NCBI GenBank assembly: GCA_947311845.1
Contig: CAMZMU010000063.1
Span: forward strand, 61,123,833 to 61,187,832
Origin: Poa pratensis
Lineage: Eukaryota > Streptophyta > Magnoliopsida > Poales > Poaceae
Direction of reading: 5' to 3'
Length of the DNA stretch: 64,000 nucleotides
Below, piece by piece: positions 46,427 through 57,777 of the stretch. How positions within the stretch are numbered: position 1 is the first letter of the stretch; each line of letters starts with the position of its first letter. The notes under the pieces were generated by a model. That model was not told where the DNA came from. It saw only the letters and a list, made by a program, of their open reading frames with translations, and did not search any database. The position numbers and the translations under genes are program-made.

Positions 46427-49400
46427 ATGAACTGGATCGGGCGCAAGATCCACCTCTACAATGTCAACATCGGCCTTTATATGCTCCATTGGTGGGAGCG
46501 GTACCTGTTCAGTATCCTTCCACTGCTCGCTTTTCGTTTTCCCTTTGCCGAACTGTTAAGATTTCGCCTTTTCGTAATCTCAAGTGCTTTTGATGGTGTC
46601 TAGTCAGTTTACTTCCGAATCTGATTAAACCATGCAGGGTTTAGTGAATTCTGTAGTGTATGGGATTTTAGTGGTCTGTCTCACTTTGAATCACATGTCT
46701 TCTGTGTAAAAGGAATTATCTTTCCCCCTTTTACTAGGATTATTTGGCACAGGTAGATATCATGGTAACAAAATTCATTAATGTTTGCTTGATGCTTAAT
46801 CTTGACGTAAAGACCTCTTTTGAGTTCATTAAATTGCTTTAACCTACCTAGTTCGAAATTTGTGGAATCTGATTAGATTGCTGTAGGGTTTCTGTTTAGT
46901 TAATGTATTATGTAGAACCAAAATTAGTCTAGTCTCTGGCCATCTTCACCAGACTAAGATATCAGGCATCTCCAGTCTCTAACCAGTTTGTCTATTCAAC
47001 CCAAGATTGCCTTAACACTTATTGCAAATCTGTCTACCTGCGTCCTTAAATTAATTGAATCTTGTGCCTTGCAGAACCCTGAAAAGAAACTTATGTGATC
47101 ATGATATCAGTACATATATGTATCGCCTTTTGAATAATCATAGAGTGGCATGATACAGATTTGCTCAACTACAACCCAGCAAGCCATTGCCACAATTTTT
47201 TTAATTGGTTCGGTTGCAGCGCAAACTGCACACCACATGTATAAATTGCCCACCCCCTTTTGTTCTTAAATTGCCTCTAGTAATAATTTGGCTTTCTATC
47301 ACTAAATCTTATTAAAACCTTTTGTATAGCACCCAGCATCAGATGGCCTCCCTGTCTATTTTCTATACAAGCCCCCAAGTTCAGAATGTTATCAACAGAG
47401 GTCACAGGACATAAGCTGCCCCCCTCAAGTCTCCATTCTAGACTATGTAGCTCCCCTATATAGTTCCTGGACTTGATTAACTAATTTTTTCGATTTTTTC
47501 TGAAGTCTTAGTTCTGGACATTATATTTAGTTTTAGGATTACAACACGTTAATTTTCTTTAAAATGCAGAATAGTAGGATATTTGAAGAAAAAAACTAGA
47601 GCCTACAAAGGTTGTAAGACGAAAAACTTAAACCAAAAGCCATACAGCTCAGCAGATTTTTAAAGATCATAAAAATAGTCAACCAGGGAACCTCATACCC
47701 TCTGTTCAAAACAATGTAGTCATTGTGATATTTTTTGCAACATCGAAACTATTAACTGTATGCAACCCTAGATATCTAGCAAAAGGTAATGTCTTACTCT
47801 TTCTTGACTCTCTTCATTCTTCCTGCAACTCTTCCTCTTGCAATACTCTGTTATTCTCCCCTTGCAAAGTTCCAATATCAAGTTCTCTACATGCCAATAT
47901 TCATGCTATGTGTTGCCATGTTGGCCACTTCAGCTCCACCATGTGCTTTACTCATACAAAGATTATCTACCAGAGATATTATGACATGTCAACCATATCC
48001 ACTCCCTTGCCTAGAAAATGTGTACTGGTATAGTGAAATTTTGGAATGTTGTTAATCGCCAGGGACATTCATTTTTTTCCTTTTTTTATTAGCAACCATG
48101 GTTTTTAAGGCGATGCTTAGTCGACGCTTAGGCGTCAGAGCGCCCCAGGATGGTAAGCCGTCCGCGCCGCCTTAGACATGAAGGGTACGGCTGCCTCGAT
48201 TAAGTGTCCAGCATCGTAACTCGTAAGAAGTCCTGGCTGCTGCCTGTTCCTCGCTGCAGGGTCGCTGTGGCTGCTCCTGGGGCTTGTAGACGATGACCCC
48301 GCCGCCTCCCAGCACCCGGGCGAGCATCCCGTCATGCACCTGGTTCTATCGTCGCCTTCCCTTGCCCAATCTACTCTGCTGTTGTGATTGTGGAAGTATG
48401 CTGCGGTGAGGAAGAAGGGTGGGGCCATGAAGAGGAGGGAGGAGTTTGAGGCTTGTGTGCTGCTACCACGAGGGAAGGGAGCAGAAGGTGTGTGGTGGCT
48501 GTGAAGAGGAAGAAGGAAAGAGAATAGTGGAATTAGGTCACAGGGAGGAGTATATGGCCACTAGATGGGCTTTTGGGCGACTCAGAGGTGCATAAGTAGT
48601 AGCCCATCTCTCAGCCATTGCTATTTTTTCTATTAATATAAGTGCAGAACTGCCGATTCCTCTTTTCCTGCAATGTTTAAGGCGTTGCCTTGCCTTGCCT
48701 TACCGCCTCGCCTTGGGCGCTTAGGCGTCAGAGCGCCCGTCCTCGGCCTTAGGACGCTTCACCGCCTTAAAAACCATGTTAGCAACTTTGTGGAAACCGG
48801 AAAGGTCCTCTGATTGCATCAAAGAAATTCTAAACGAGTTTGTACTATTGTATTTCAAGTTTTTTAACACTTCAATGTTTCCAATTTCTGATGTATCTCA
48901 GCAAATTATCCAGAAAGTTCAAAATATGTTACCACTTAACCGATACAGATACGTTGATGCTTTGCCTTATTTGGTACATCCTCCGGTATCTCATCGCATT
49001 CTTTCAGAGGTATAATCCTTCTAGCTTTGATCTCTCCTTACCTTACTTTACATTTGAGCATGTGGGGAAACTTTTTCCAACTGTCATGTTTTTATTCTCC
49101 CATAGACACCATTCACTTCTTACCGCATGCTCCTTTGGATCAGCCTTTGTAAGGAACTCAAAGGGCTATTCAGGCATAATATTATGTTTATTGTATCTTT
49201 TGCGGAAGTATAATTTCATGAACACGGGAGCCAGCTATACATAGTTAGAAACTTTCATGGTCATACTGGTGTGTCCATACTGAAGATTTTGCAATACATC
49301 TGAAACTACCACTTTAGTTGTCAATTTTTTTACCTAATCTTGTTCGTTTGAATGTAAAGTTGATTTGGCTTCTCCATCTGTTGTAGTAATCTGGAGACCA

Positions 49401-49606
49401 TCTTACAAGGTGCAAACTATCTTCTACAAGGTAGATAATCGTCATAGACAAAAACATATGTTGTTGGCCTTAATGACTTCCCCTTGTAATTTCATCTGTT
49501 TGAGTTGTTTCAACTCAGAAACTAGAAGGAACAGTTTATCCATAATTTGGATCTGTTGTTTTGTAGCCCTTCTAATGTTCGTTCCCTGGAAGATGTAAGC
49601 TTCTGA
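46427..49606 (+). CDS. Serine palmitoyltransferase small subunit (ssSPT)
   Basis: ssSPTs are peptides of about 56 residues that bind the LCB1/LCB2 heterodimer in the ER and stimulate the first step of sphingoid-base synthesis. Exon 1 (46427-46511) encodes MNWIGRKIHLYNVNIGLYML HWWERYLF, unmistakably the plant ssSPT N-terminus. Exon 2 (48949-49009) joins in phase to give NTLMLCLIWYILRYLIAFFQ, the expected membrane segment. A possible exon 3 (49567-49606) after TTGTTTTGTAG would add a short tail ending EDVSF and TGA, for about 61 residues; this last exon is uncertain. If exon 2 is instead read through, the frame continues to 49244 with a much longer tail, which is unlike the family. His replaces the Asp that I remember before WWERYLF. 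The first intron (2.4 kb) holds a 682-bp hAT element. The gene may be weakly expressed or decaying. Confidence 0.75.
48097..48778. mobile_element. hAT-type non-autonomous element in ssSPT intron 1
   Basis: A perfect 8-bp target duplication TTAGCAAC lies at 48089-48096 and 48779-48786. The ends CATGGTTTTTAAGGCG and CGCCTTAAAAACCATG are perfect inverted repeats. Subterminal GGCGTCAGAGCGCC motifs occur near both ends. The inner part has a minus-strand frame (48428-48135) without recognisable homology. Confidence 0.85.
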
Positions 49607-50259
49607 CATTCTTTTGTGAAGCAAACATAGATGTGATTTGTAAGATGGACATTTAGTATTGTCCATGATTGTTGTAATATATTGGTTTTGCTTATTCTCA
49701 ATTACCTGAAACTGAAACTTTGATAATCCTTTCAGCTCAATTTGAGCATCACTAGCCCTAACTGCAGTTTTTAGTCTTACTTTTTCTCAGTTTGGTTCAT
49801 TCTCTCCAATAATTCTGTAAAAAGATGTCACACAACTTGGCAAATAGCAATAGACTGTCTATATGTAGCCCTCTGTATTTTCAAATAGGGTTTTTCTTTA
49901 CTTTATATTGTGGAATCTAGTAATCTGTAAAAAAATCTTGGCTGAAGTGTTCTATTAGTCTTGTGTAATTTCATACGACTGGCATCTTACTTTTAGTGTC
50001 CTCTGCACAAACTGCGAGGAATGTGTTATCTGGTGTGTTCGTCACAACGCACAATTTACTGGCAATACTCGGATAATCTTCGTGAATAAAACATGACCGA
50101 GGTCAAAACGACGGGCGATTTTGGTTAAACGTCCAATCGATCAACGTCAGCTGGCGATAAACGTCAGCTGGTGGTTTAAACATCGCTTTCCTTCACAGAG
50201 GAATCCCAGCAATGGGATGAGATTATAGCCTTTCTGAAGCAACGGTAACCTTAGCCTCG

Positions 50260-52055
50260 CGGCTCACCCACCGCCGCTGCCGCCGGCCTGTGCCGTGGTG
50301 GCGGCGCGCCCACTCCCAAAGGGGGTGGGGCTGACCAGCTCTCGCAGGTGGAGGTCGCCCGGTGTGGGGCTAGGGCGGCCGGAGATGTGGATCCTGGGCG
50401 GCGGCCCAGCGCCTCGCCGGCGTCGTGGACGTCCTGGCGGTGGTGCCTGCAGCCTTCTGGCTGTGGAGAAGAGGAGCGTGGCGGCGGTGTCTGCCCCTGG
50501 TCGGCGGGCCCCGACGGGCCTCGATCTGGGCCGACGGGCCCCGATCTGGGTGGCACAGGCCGCGACCGGCGTAAGGGTGGCAACATGCTCGCCGGCGGAG
50601 CAGGTCTCCCCGGGCCCCTTACCTCGATCTGCTCGCCTGTCAGTGGTGGTGCGGTTTTTTCCTCGACCGCGTGCGGCTTCTTCCCGTGGAGCGCATCCCT
50701 GCTTGGGAGCGGGGCTCTTCAGGGTGCCGCTGGGCCCCTGGCGGCCGGTGAGGCCTCGCCAGGACGGCTTGCTGGCCGGCGGAGTTGGGGCTCCCCGGTC
50801 CTCCCCTTGCCGCCATTGGTGCGGTAGGTGTTGTGACGACCCGATCTGGGCCTAGCTGGGTCCTGGGTTGTCCGGGGTAGTCGGAACCCCTGCTGGCTCG
50901 ATGTGAGTATGTCCCGGAGCCGGCGCGTGCTCGCCAGGGTTGGCAGCATGCTCCGTGCTGCAGCTGCTCTCGCGGTTGTGGTACTCCCTCCGACCTTCGT
51001 GGTCGCGCTCGTGCAGGTTCTGACACGCTGTTGTTGGTGCGGCCGTCGTGGTGTCGCCAATCTAGAGTCACTGGTGACGTCTGGATCTGGCCGGGTCTTG
51101 CCAACCAGCTCTTGCGCTCAGCCTGCGGGTGAATCTAGTTGGGGCTAGATCTCCGTGCGTCTTGTGTCGGAGGTGCGGTAGTGATCTCTGTCCTGTCCGC
51201 TCTGCGTCCTCGCGACGGCGACCGGATCTCTCACCTGGATGGATCTCGGCGAAAGCTGCGCATGGCTCTGGCCAATGCCGTGACGGCGGTACCTCGGGGT
51301 GTCCTTCCCTTGTTGAAGGCGTCCCGATGCTGATCCTCCGGTCTGTTTTGATGGACTCCGCTCCCCCGCCCCGAGCTGCTCCTCTTGGTGGCCTCGCTTC
51401 GGGCAAGTTTCTCTAGTTGTGTCTTGTGGATCACCCTCGGTGCTCTCTCTAGTGTCTCAGCCCTCTCGCAACGTCAGCCTAGCTACCTTTACACGGTCGT
51501 GTCTCGGTTGTTGGCGGCTTTCCTAGCGTCTTGGGGGGCTTTGTTAGGTTGCCGTCAGGCCATGGCTGCGGTTGGTGTTCTTTTCCCAACGCCATTGAAG
51601 ATGTTGTGCTTTGGTCTGGACCTAGCCCGAGCCCTAGGGGTGGTGGTTTGGGGTCTGGGTGAAAGCTTTGCAGGACCTCGGTCTAGACGTTGACGCGGTC
51701 TCGCGCCATGTACCTTCTTGGAGGCGTCGTCGCAAGACCCCCCCCCCCCCCCTCCTTTGGACCCTCGAGCTCTACTTGGCTGCCGGCCCGACGTCGATTC
51801 CCCTGGGCTGCTGTTCCGGTGCGGTGGAGGTTTGCTGGTGTGGACATGGACATGGTCGCTCCGGTGCAACAGAAGACACAGCTCCCTCACCCTCGATCAA
51901 GCTGGAGCTTCGGCCTGGCGCTCTTTTTTTGTTGTCTTCTGTTGTTGGTTTCGGTGTGCGCTTTGCGCGCGTGTGTGTTGTAACTCTTGGTGTAACTCCT
52001 AACCGGTTGATGGCTTCGTTAATTCAAAGCCGGACTCTTCTCGAGCCTTCCGTCT
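50260..52055 (+). mobile_element. GC-rich non-autonomous retroposon, 1.8 kb
   Basis: A perfect 12-bp direct repeat ACCTTAGCCTCG flanks it (50248-50259 and 52056-52067). The 3' part changes to a T-rich sequence ending TTAATTCAAAGCCGGACTCT. This is similar in style to the tail of the element at 32547-34265 (TTAATTTATCGCCGGGCCTT), but without a clear A run. There is no reverse transcriptase. Large open frames on both strands follow from GC content and share no motif with known genes. Confidence 0.65.
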
Positions 52056-52366
52056 ACCTTAGCCTCGTTTTCTCTAGTAAATTCCAGGTTTCGATGACGA
52101 TTAGAGAGACAGACGCAACTGAAGTAACCCAGACCTAGTCCATCGTCAGTTTGTTCGGAAGTGTCAACCTTAGCTGCTCGAGCTGAAGTAAGGCTTACCT
52201 GACACGATTCCCCAGGTCGGTGCTTATCGTTTCTAGCACGCCGTGTGCGTGACTGCTGTGTGATTCGCTGTCCTAGAGTTCCTCATATCTCTTGCAGTAC
52301 TGCAGAGTTCACAGCTCTGTTCAGGAGGGCAGCAGGACTGCAGGAGGGCTCCCGCTCGGTTCAGCC

Positions 52367-52531
52367 ATGTTTTATCTTGTGATATCGATCCCGGCGATTC
52401 TCCTGCTGCTCGTCCTGGCGCTGGGGTGCTACATGCTCGGCCGGAACCGTGGCTGGGCCGAGGCGGCGGCGCCGCAGCAGTTCGCGCCACCGGCACCGCC
52501 GCAGTTCGCGCCTCCGGCACCGCCCAAGTAG
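52367..52531 (+). CDS. 54-residue putative membrane micropeptide with PPAP tail
   Basis: I do not recognise a named family. The ORF encodes a Met followed at once by a strong hydrophobic segment (YLVISIPAILLLLVLALGCY, residues 3-22). A short basic stretch LGRNRG comes next, and then a Pro/Ala-rich tail with a repeated QFAPPAPP before the final PK. This predicts a single-pass membrane protein; which side the tail faces cannot be told. The ATG sits in a favourable context (CAGCCATGT). A likely splice acceptor (ATCTCTTGCAG, ending near 52296) lies 70 bp upstream, implying a leader exon further left, perhaps separated by the retroposon at 50260-52055. The 240 bp after the stop look like a T-rich 3' UTR. 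Coding status rests on these features only. Confidence 0.55.
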   Translation: MFYLVISIPAILLLLVLALGCYMLGRNRGWAEAAAPQQFAPPAPPQFAPPAPPK

Positions 52532-52769
52532 CAGCGGGGACGTGGAGATCTTCGGTGATGCTATGTCGCTTTCCTCCCCTGCTTTGCTTGTGATGGTATA
52601 TGTTCTTCATCTCGCACGGATGTCAACAGTGTAGTGTGGGTGTCTCCCTTATCATCAGTAAACGGGTGGAGTGTTCTTCTTCCGCTTCTTCATACAACTG
52701 TATTGCTTGCTGCAGCTTTGTGAATGAATTTTCCCTCCAGTCATGGCAGTCTCAGATCGCTAACAGCTA

Positions 52770-52845
52770 CTCCATTCCAATTTAATTGACTTGCTATGCA
52801 ATGGATGTATTGCATAGCAAGTCAATTAAATTGGAACGGAGTGAG
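52770..52845. mobile_element. Stowaway-type MITE, 76 bp
   Basis: TA lies on both sides (52768-52769 and 52846-52847). The element is an almost perfect palindrome: CTCCATTCCAATTTAATTGA at the left and TCAATTAAATTGGAACGGAG at the right. It lies just beyond the presumed 3' UTR of the 54-residue ORF. Confidence 0.9.
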
Positions 52846-52849
52846 TAGA

Positions 52850-54990
52850 TGACTGAATTATCTGGTACAATAGTTCGGACGTAATGTCATCCACAAACGA
52901 TTCGTGCTGAGTGAAATCTTATCATGTGGGTCGGCAGTCCAGCAATAGGTATTGTAGACTCACTATGTGCTGGCAGATTACGCATATGTTTTCTTAGGGA
53001 CTGCATAAATTGCCAATCACGACAAGTTTTTTGAAAGAAAGAAAGAAAGCAATCAGAGGGCAAATTCATTTCAGATCTTATTCATGAAAGTGAGTTCCAC
53101 TTTTATGCCCTAGTTATACATTTGTGACACTAATTACTCCATCTAGTCCAAATACTAATAGATTACCCCCTTTAAAAACTGTGTGCCCTCTTTTTCTGCT
53201 GCAAGTATGTTGAGTAAGGTGTGAGGTGATGATTGATGTTCGAAAATGTCAGGAGCACGGCGAGGAATGGAACAAATGCACAAGAGAAGGCTGGATATAA
53301 TCGTCGATGATGCCCTCCTAGTTTTACATATTTTTCACGCAACATCGGCCTAACACGTCGGTCTTATCTAACAAAACATTTAAAATTCAAAAATGTTGTA
53401 AAAACCAAGTTCAAATTTTCTAGATAGGCTATTTGGGTAAATTTCTTACTAAAGGGGGTAATATGTATCACAGACGCACTACATGGTTTCATGAACATAA
53501 ATTGCTTCCACACTGATATTTTTTTTTGGATCAGGTATACAACCCTCCATTTTTATTCTGTGAAGATAAATAGCTCCTATATATGGTTCAAGGACATAAA
53601 TAGATTCCATATTTTCTGGGATACGGTCGGTTTCTCTTCATTCTCCAGATCTAAAATGAGAAAAATATGCATACACAAAAATATCCATATCCGCAACTTT
53701 TGATTCTATTGATTACATGGAAGAGGAAACAAAATCCATGAAGGAAAATATGGAAGAGGGGAAAAAATCCATGGAAGGAAGAACCAAATCCTACTAATTT
53801 AGTTGTTTATCCTTAATTTTTTTTAAGATAGCACCACTTATTTAGGTGTTCACCCTAAATTTCCCAACATAATTCTATTGACTACTAGATCACTAGATAG
53901 GTTGCATGACGATATGTATATGAAACATGGGCACTGTTCTGTAAAAAGGGTATGACTTGTGGATTGCAAACGAATGTAAAGTAAGGTGTTTTCTAAAATG
54001 TGCACAAGTGCTTGCACGAAAGTCAAAACCTGATTGGACGTCCCAGATAAGACTAAAACTCCAATGTACTAGTTGTAGATTTCTTGTAGGGGATGTAGTT
54101 GTAGAGTCTGTTTTTCACTCTTCGTTTGTCTCATAAAAAACAAGTTTCAACGAACTCGTTCTACACCTAGGTAGCCTAAAGCCCAAATGTCATGCAAGTC
54201 CGGTCGCGCAATATGGGCCGTAAAAGCTACTGGGTTATGCTTGTCTAGCCGTTCAATTATCTTCCCAATTAACAGGCAATGTCAGAGTGTCGACCGCTCG
54301 TCATACCAGCAGCCCAATCCCAATTCCAAGGCCATCGCTGGGCTTCGACGCCAATCATTGCTGTTTATGGCGGCAACAACCACGTGATTCCTGCTTCACT
54401 TCATTCGAATCTTTTTTTTCTGCGAGAAGGAGTAATTAAACATAATAAAAATTACATCGAGTTTCTTACGCCAGCTAATGACCACTACTGCCGCCAGGAC
54501 GAACCGCTGACGCGCCTCTGTCACCGCTCCCCTACAGGAACTGCCCTGACATTCTTGATGACATCCAGGAAGTCTTCCCCTAAGGACCAGTGCCCCAGAG
54601 CACCCCCAGCCCTCCCCAGAGCCGAAATCGTCACTATTGAACCTTTGAACTGGTCTGAATCTTCTGACACCGAACCTAGAAAACGTGTAGACTGAACGGG
54701 ATCAACCACACCACGGAGCAGTGCCCAGACGATTCCCCCATGTTCAGCGCGACCGACGAGATCGTCGCTGCCGAGATGAACGAGTAGGCGGGGTATATCT
54801 TATCCTTGCCCCGTACATTGTCGCCATAGCCATCATTACGTTGCTACCAGTTGACCAATCCCTAACTTTAGGGATCTTATCATATCGCCGAGCGCATGTC
54901 CGAGGTCCCCACCCCCTCCCGTTGCCGGAGCGCCAAGCAAAGAAATAGGAGATATACCCGTCGCTTCTTGGTCAGAGACGAGGCAGATGG
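52850..54990. other. Intergenic region, no gene seen
   Basis: AT-rich up to about 54180, then mixed. Frames around 54279-54948 are short and show no recognisable domain. Confidence 0.45.
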
Positions 54991-55003
54991 CGGTGGCTAG
55001 GGT

Positions 55004-55211
55004 CAGGGGCGGATCTATGTGTACGCCAGGGGGGCCGCCGCCCCCCAAGTTGAGAATTTTTTGTGTATTACCCCCTGAAATTTAGCAAATTTTGGCTAAA
55101 ACCCTCTGTTTTTTGCTTCATCCCCCCCCCCCCCCCCCAATCTGGCCCAAAAGGCCTTCCTAACCCATTTGCCCCCCCTCCCCCAGCTGGTTGGCCCAAG
55201 CTCCGCCACTG
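55004..55211. mobile_element. hAT-type MITE, 208 bp
   Basis: A perfect 8-bp target duplication GCTAGGGT lies at 54996-55003 and 55212-55219. The ends are CAGGGGCGGATC and, on the other strand, CAGTGGCGGAGC. It contains a long C run (about 55122-55138), like the related elements at 18179 and 55267. Confidence 0.85.
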
Positions 55212-55266
55212 GCTAGGGTGGAACCCTAGATCGTTGCCCCGCCTACTTCATTCCAATTCGTACATC

Positions 55267-55431
55267 CAGTGGCGGAGGCAGGGGAGGACCAGCAGTGGCC
55301 CCGACCCCCCCCCCCCCCCTAACAGCATGTATTAAGTACTAATAAGTATATGAACAGTGCAGATTTTATGTTTTTTGCTCTAACCGGCCCCCCTCAACGT
55401 GCTAATTTCAGTAATCCTGCCTCCGCCCCTG
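55267..55431. mobile_element. hAT-type MITE, 165 bp
   Basis: The ends CAGTGGCGGAGGCAGG and CCTGCCTCCGCCCCTG are inverted. The flanks CGTACATC (55259-55266) and CTTACATC (55432-55439) match at 7 of 8 bases. It carries a C run near 55305. It lies only 55 bp from the previous element of the same family. Confidence 0.8.
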
Positions 55432-55944
55432 CTTACATCATCGCAGTACCCAGAACGTCCATCTCCTTGGAGAAAACCACGGTTGCTGGCAGGAATTAAA
55501 GATGTGTGGTAGGGTGAACTCTTGGTGCTACGCCACTGAGATCAACAAACAGAAAGCCAAAATCATGCACACAGGCACGCACCAACAACAATTCCGGTGG
55601 AAGGTTTGGTCGCCGTGCGGCCTTGTGTGGCGCAGAGGGCAAACATGTGGAGCTAGCAAGCGTCGCAACCGGTGCAAGGCATGCCCGCAGACTACCTACC
55701 CGGCTACCCGCGCTGCGCGCCAAAGGCCAACCGTTTCCGCTGCATGCATGTGGTAGGTGGAACCTGTGGATCATCTTCTTCCCCGGCCGTCCTGCCTGAT
55801 CAGTCCAGCGGAGCGTAGCTGCCGGGCGCCCATCATCAACTTGCCGGCGGCGAATATTACGTACGTAGTGGGTCTGCAATTCTGCATTGAAGAGGAACGG
55901 ATCGATGGGTTATGGCTATCGTCGTCATGCAGGGCCACGCTGGT

Positions 55945-56960
55945 GATAAGCCGAAAATGATAGAAAACGGACATATGCATGGAGGTTCCTGTCTTCATGA
56001 ATGCGCCGATCGATAAGCAGGGCTGTATGCCAGATCGCCAGCTCGATCGCGAGTCATGTGGCCAGCTTTCTCGCGCGTCGGCGGGCATCAATGGCGCAGG
56101 CGTGGATCGTGGCACGCAGGAGGACGGGAATAACGTGGCGTCTGTTTAAGTGACATGTCTCGGGTATACATGCATTTCTCAAGTACTCCTTCCGTTCCCA
56201 AATGTAAGATGTTTTAGGTGTTACACATGTTGTCTATATGCATAATAAAATGAGTGAACATATATATAAACTATGTCTAGATACATTTTGCACATGTGAA
56301 TGTGGATAAATGCTAAAACATCTTATATTTAGGAACAGAGGGAGTATTTCCTTGTTTACTGAACACCGGGGCAGAGCTTCCAGTAGGGCAAGGTAGGGAA
56401 TCCGCCCTACCTTAATTTTTGGTCAAAAGATTTTGATGCACGTGTTTTTTTTGAACAGTTTGATTGGTTATATGTTAAAAACAGACTCTGCATAAGTAAA
56501 GTTATGCTTGTTTTACTGAACACTACGCAAATCCAATTCTAAACCAAAAACAAGAACATGGTCTAGTCTAGTCGGAAACTAACTCGTTCTCTTTACTATC
56601 TAACAACACCCGGCTCTAAACAATGTCCTAGGTTGCTGTCTTCATGAATGCGATCGATAAGCAGGATTGCAGGATCGATAAGCCAAAAACGACAGAGAAT
56701 CGGATATATGCATGTAGGTTCCTATCTTCATGAATGCGCCGATCGATAAGTAGGACTGCATGACAGATTTAGCTAGCCCAAGGATACACTGCATCGTCAG
56801 CTCGATCGCAAGTCATGTGGCCAGCTTTTTCGCGTGTCCGCAGGCATCTATGGCAGGCGTCGATCGTGTACGAAGGAAGATGTGAACAAAGTGGCGTCTG
56901 TTTGTAGAGGCTGGGGCATCCCCATTTCAAAAAAAAAAAAAAAATCTCGGGCATACATCT
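55945..56960. repeat. Direct segmental repeat pair (55945-56176 and 56677-56960)
   Basis: The two copies, offset by 732 bp, share CTTCATGAATGCGCCGATCG, AGTCATGTGGCCAGCTTT, GTGGCGTCTGTTT and TCTCGGG(T/C)ATACAT. Divergence is moderate, judged by eye. The second copy has about 40 extra bases ending in a 17-base A run (around 56928-56944). A third short piece of the same sequence starts at 56639. A Stowaway MITE lies between the copies. Confidence 0.7.
56186..56344. mobile_element. Stowaway-type MITE, 159 bp
   Basis: TA lies at 56184-56185 and 56345-56346. The left end CTCCTTCCGTTCCCAAATGT pairs with the right end ATATTTAGGAACAGAGGGAG, with further pairing inward (AAGATGTTTTAG and CTAAAACATCTT). 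Confidence 0.9.
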
Positions 56961-57777
56961 AACTTGACCTTAGGTATATCCAGGATCCAGCAGTCTAGCT
57001 TGACTAACCGGGTTCAGCTTGCATAGTGCGGTTGGTGTCTTGGGTGAAGTCTAAACCTCTCTCGTAGAAAACAAGAAGTTCAAACCCTTCTGCAGTTCTG
57101 CCTACCACCGAGCACTACTAATAAAAGGGGCCAGTCTTTCCAGTACTACTATTTTCAAGGCCCGCATTCATGCAGATGTCAGGATAGAGAGCATGATTCC
57201 AAGTTTGATGTCTCCATGACCATGTTTTGGTCTCCGAGTCATGGTTGGTGACTAGCTTCCTTTTCTCTTGGCAAAGATTGGTGACTAGCTCGGCGAGAGT
57301 CATTTCAGACACGATAAAGCAAATACTTAAAATGGTGATCAAGAAAAGGCAACGTCTGTGTTCACAGCTACTGCATCGATCTCGCTTTACCTACTGCGCA
57401 TCCCTTGCTTTCAGAGACGAATCCTTCCACCTAGCCAAGAGGCCTGATTGGGTCAACTTCATGTACACCATGGAATGAACTCTAATTTTCTATCGAGAAG
57501 CAGTGGTTTAACATAAAAAATGTGAAATTACGTACATTGGGGGCCAGGTGATCACGTTCTGCATACATGGGTTACTCCTAACTCCGTCATGCTTGTTGTC
57601 GTGGGTTGTTATTTTAGATTAGAAGATACCCCACACGTTCCACTAAGGATCTTGTTAGAAACTATATTGTGTAAAGAAAAGGGTTTAACATGTCTGATAC
57701 ATTTTGTTATCTAAACTAATATGCAAAGTTTAGCTGGTTAGAGTAGAGATACTAAATTGAATAGACATGAAATGAAG

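Noticed and set aside
48840..49244. Uninterrupted 134-codon frame over ssSPT exon 2
   Set aside because: Only the short part 48949-49009 resembles ssSPT. The remainder has no family similarity, and a GT donor follows directly.
50295..51104. Long open frames in 50.3-52.1 kb as a possible exon of the ssSPT or the 54-residue gene
   Set aside because: They lie between the two copies of the 12-bp target duplication, have no recognisable domain and are present on both strands.
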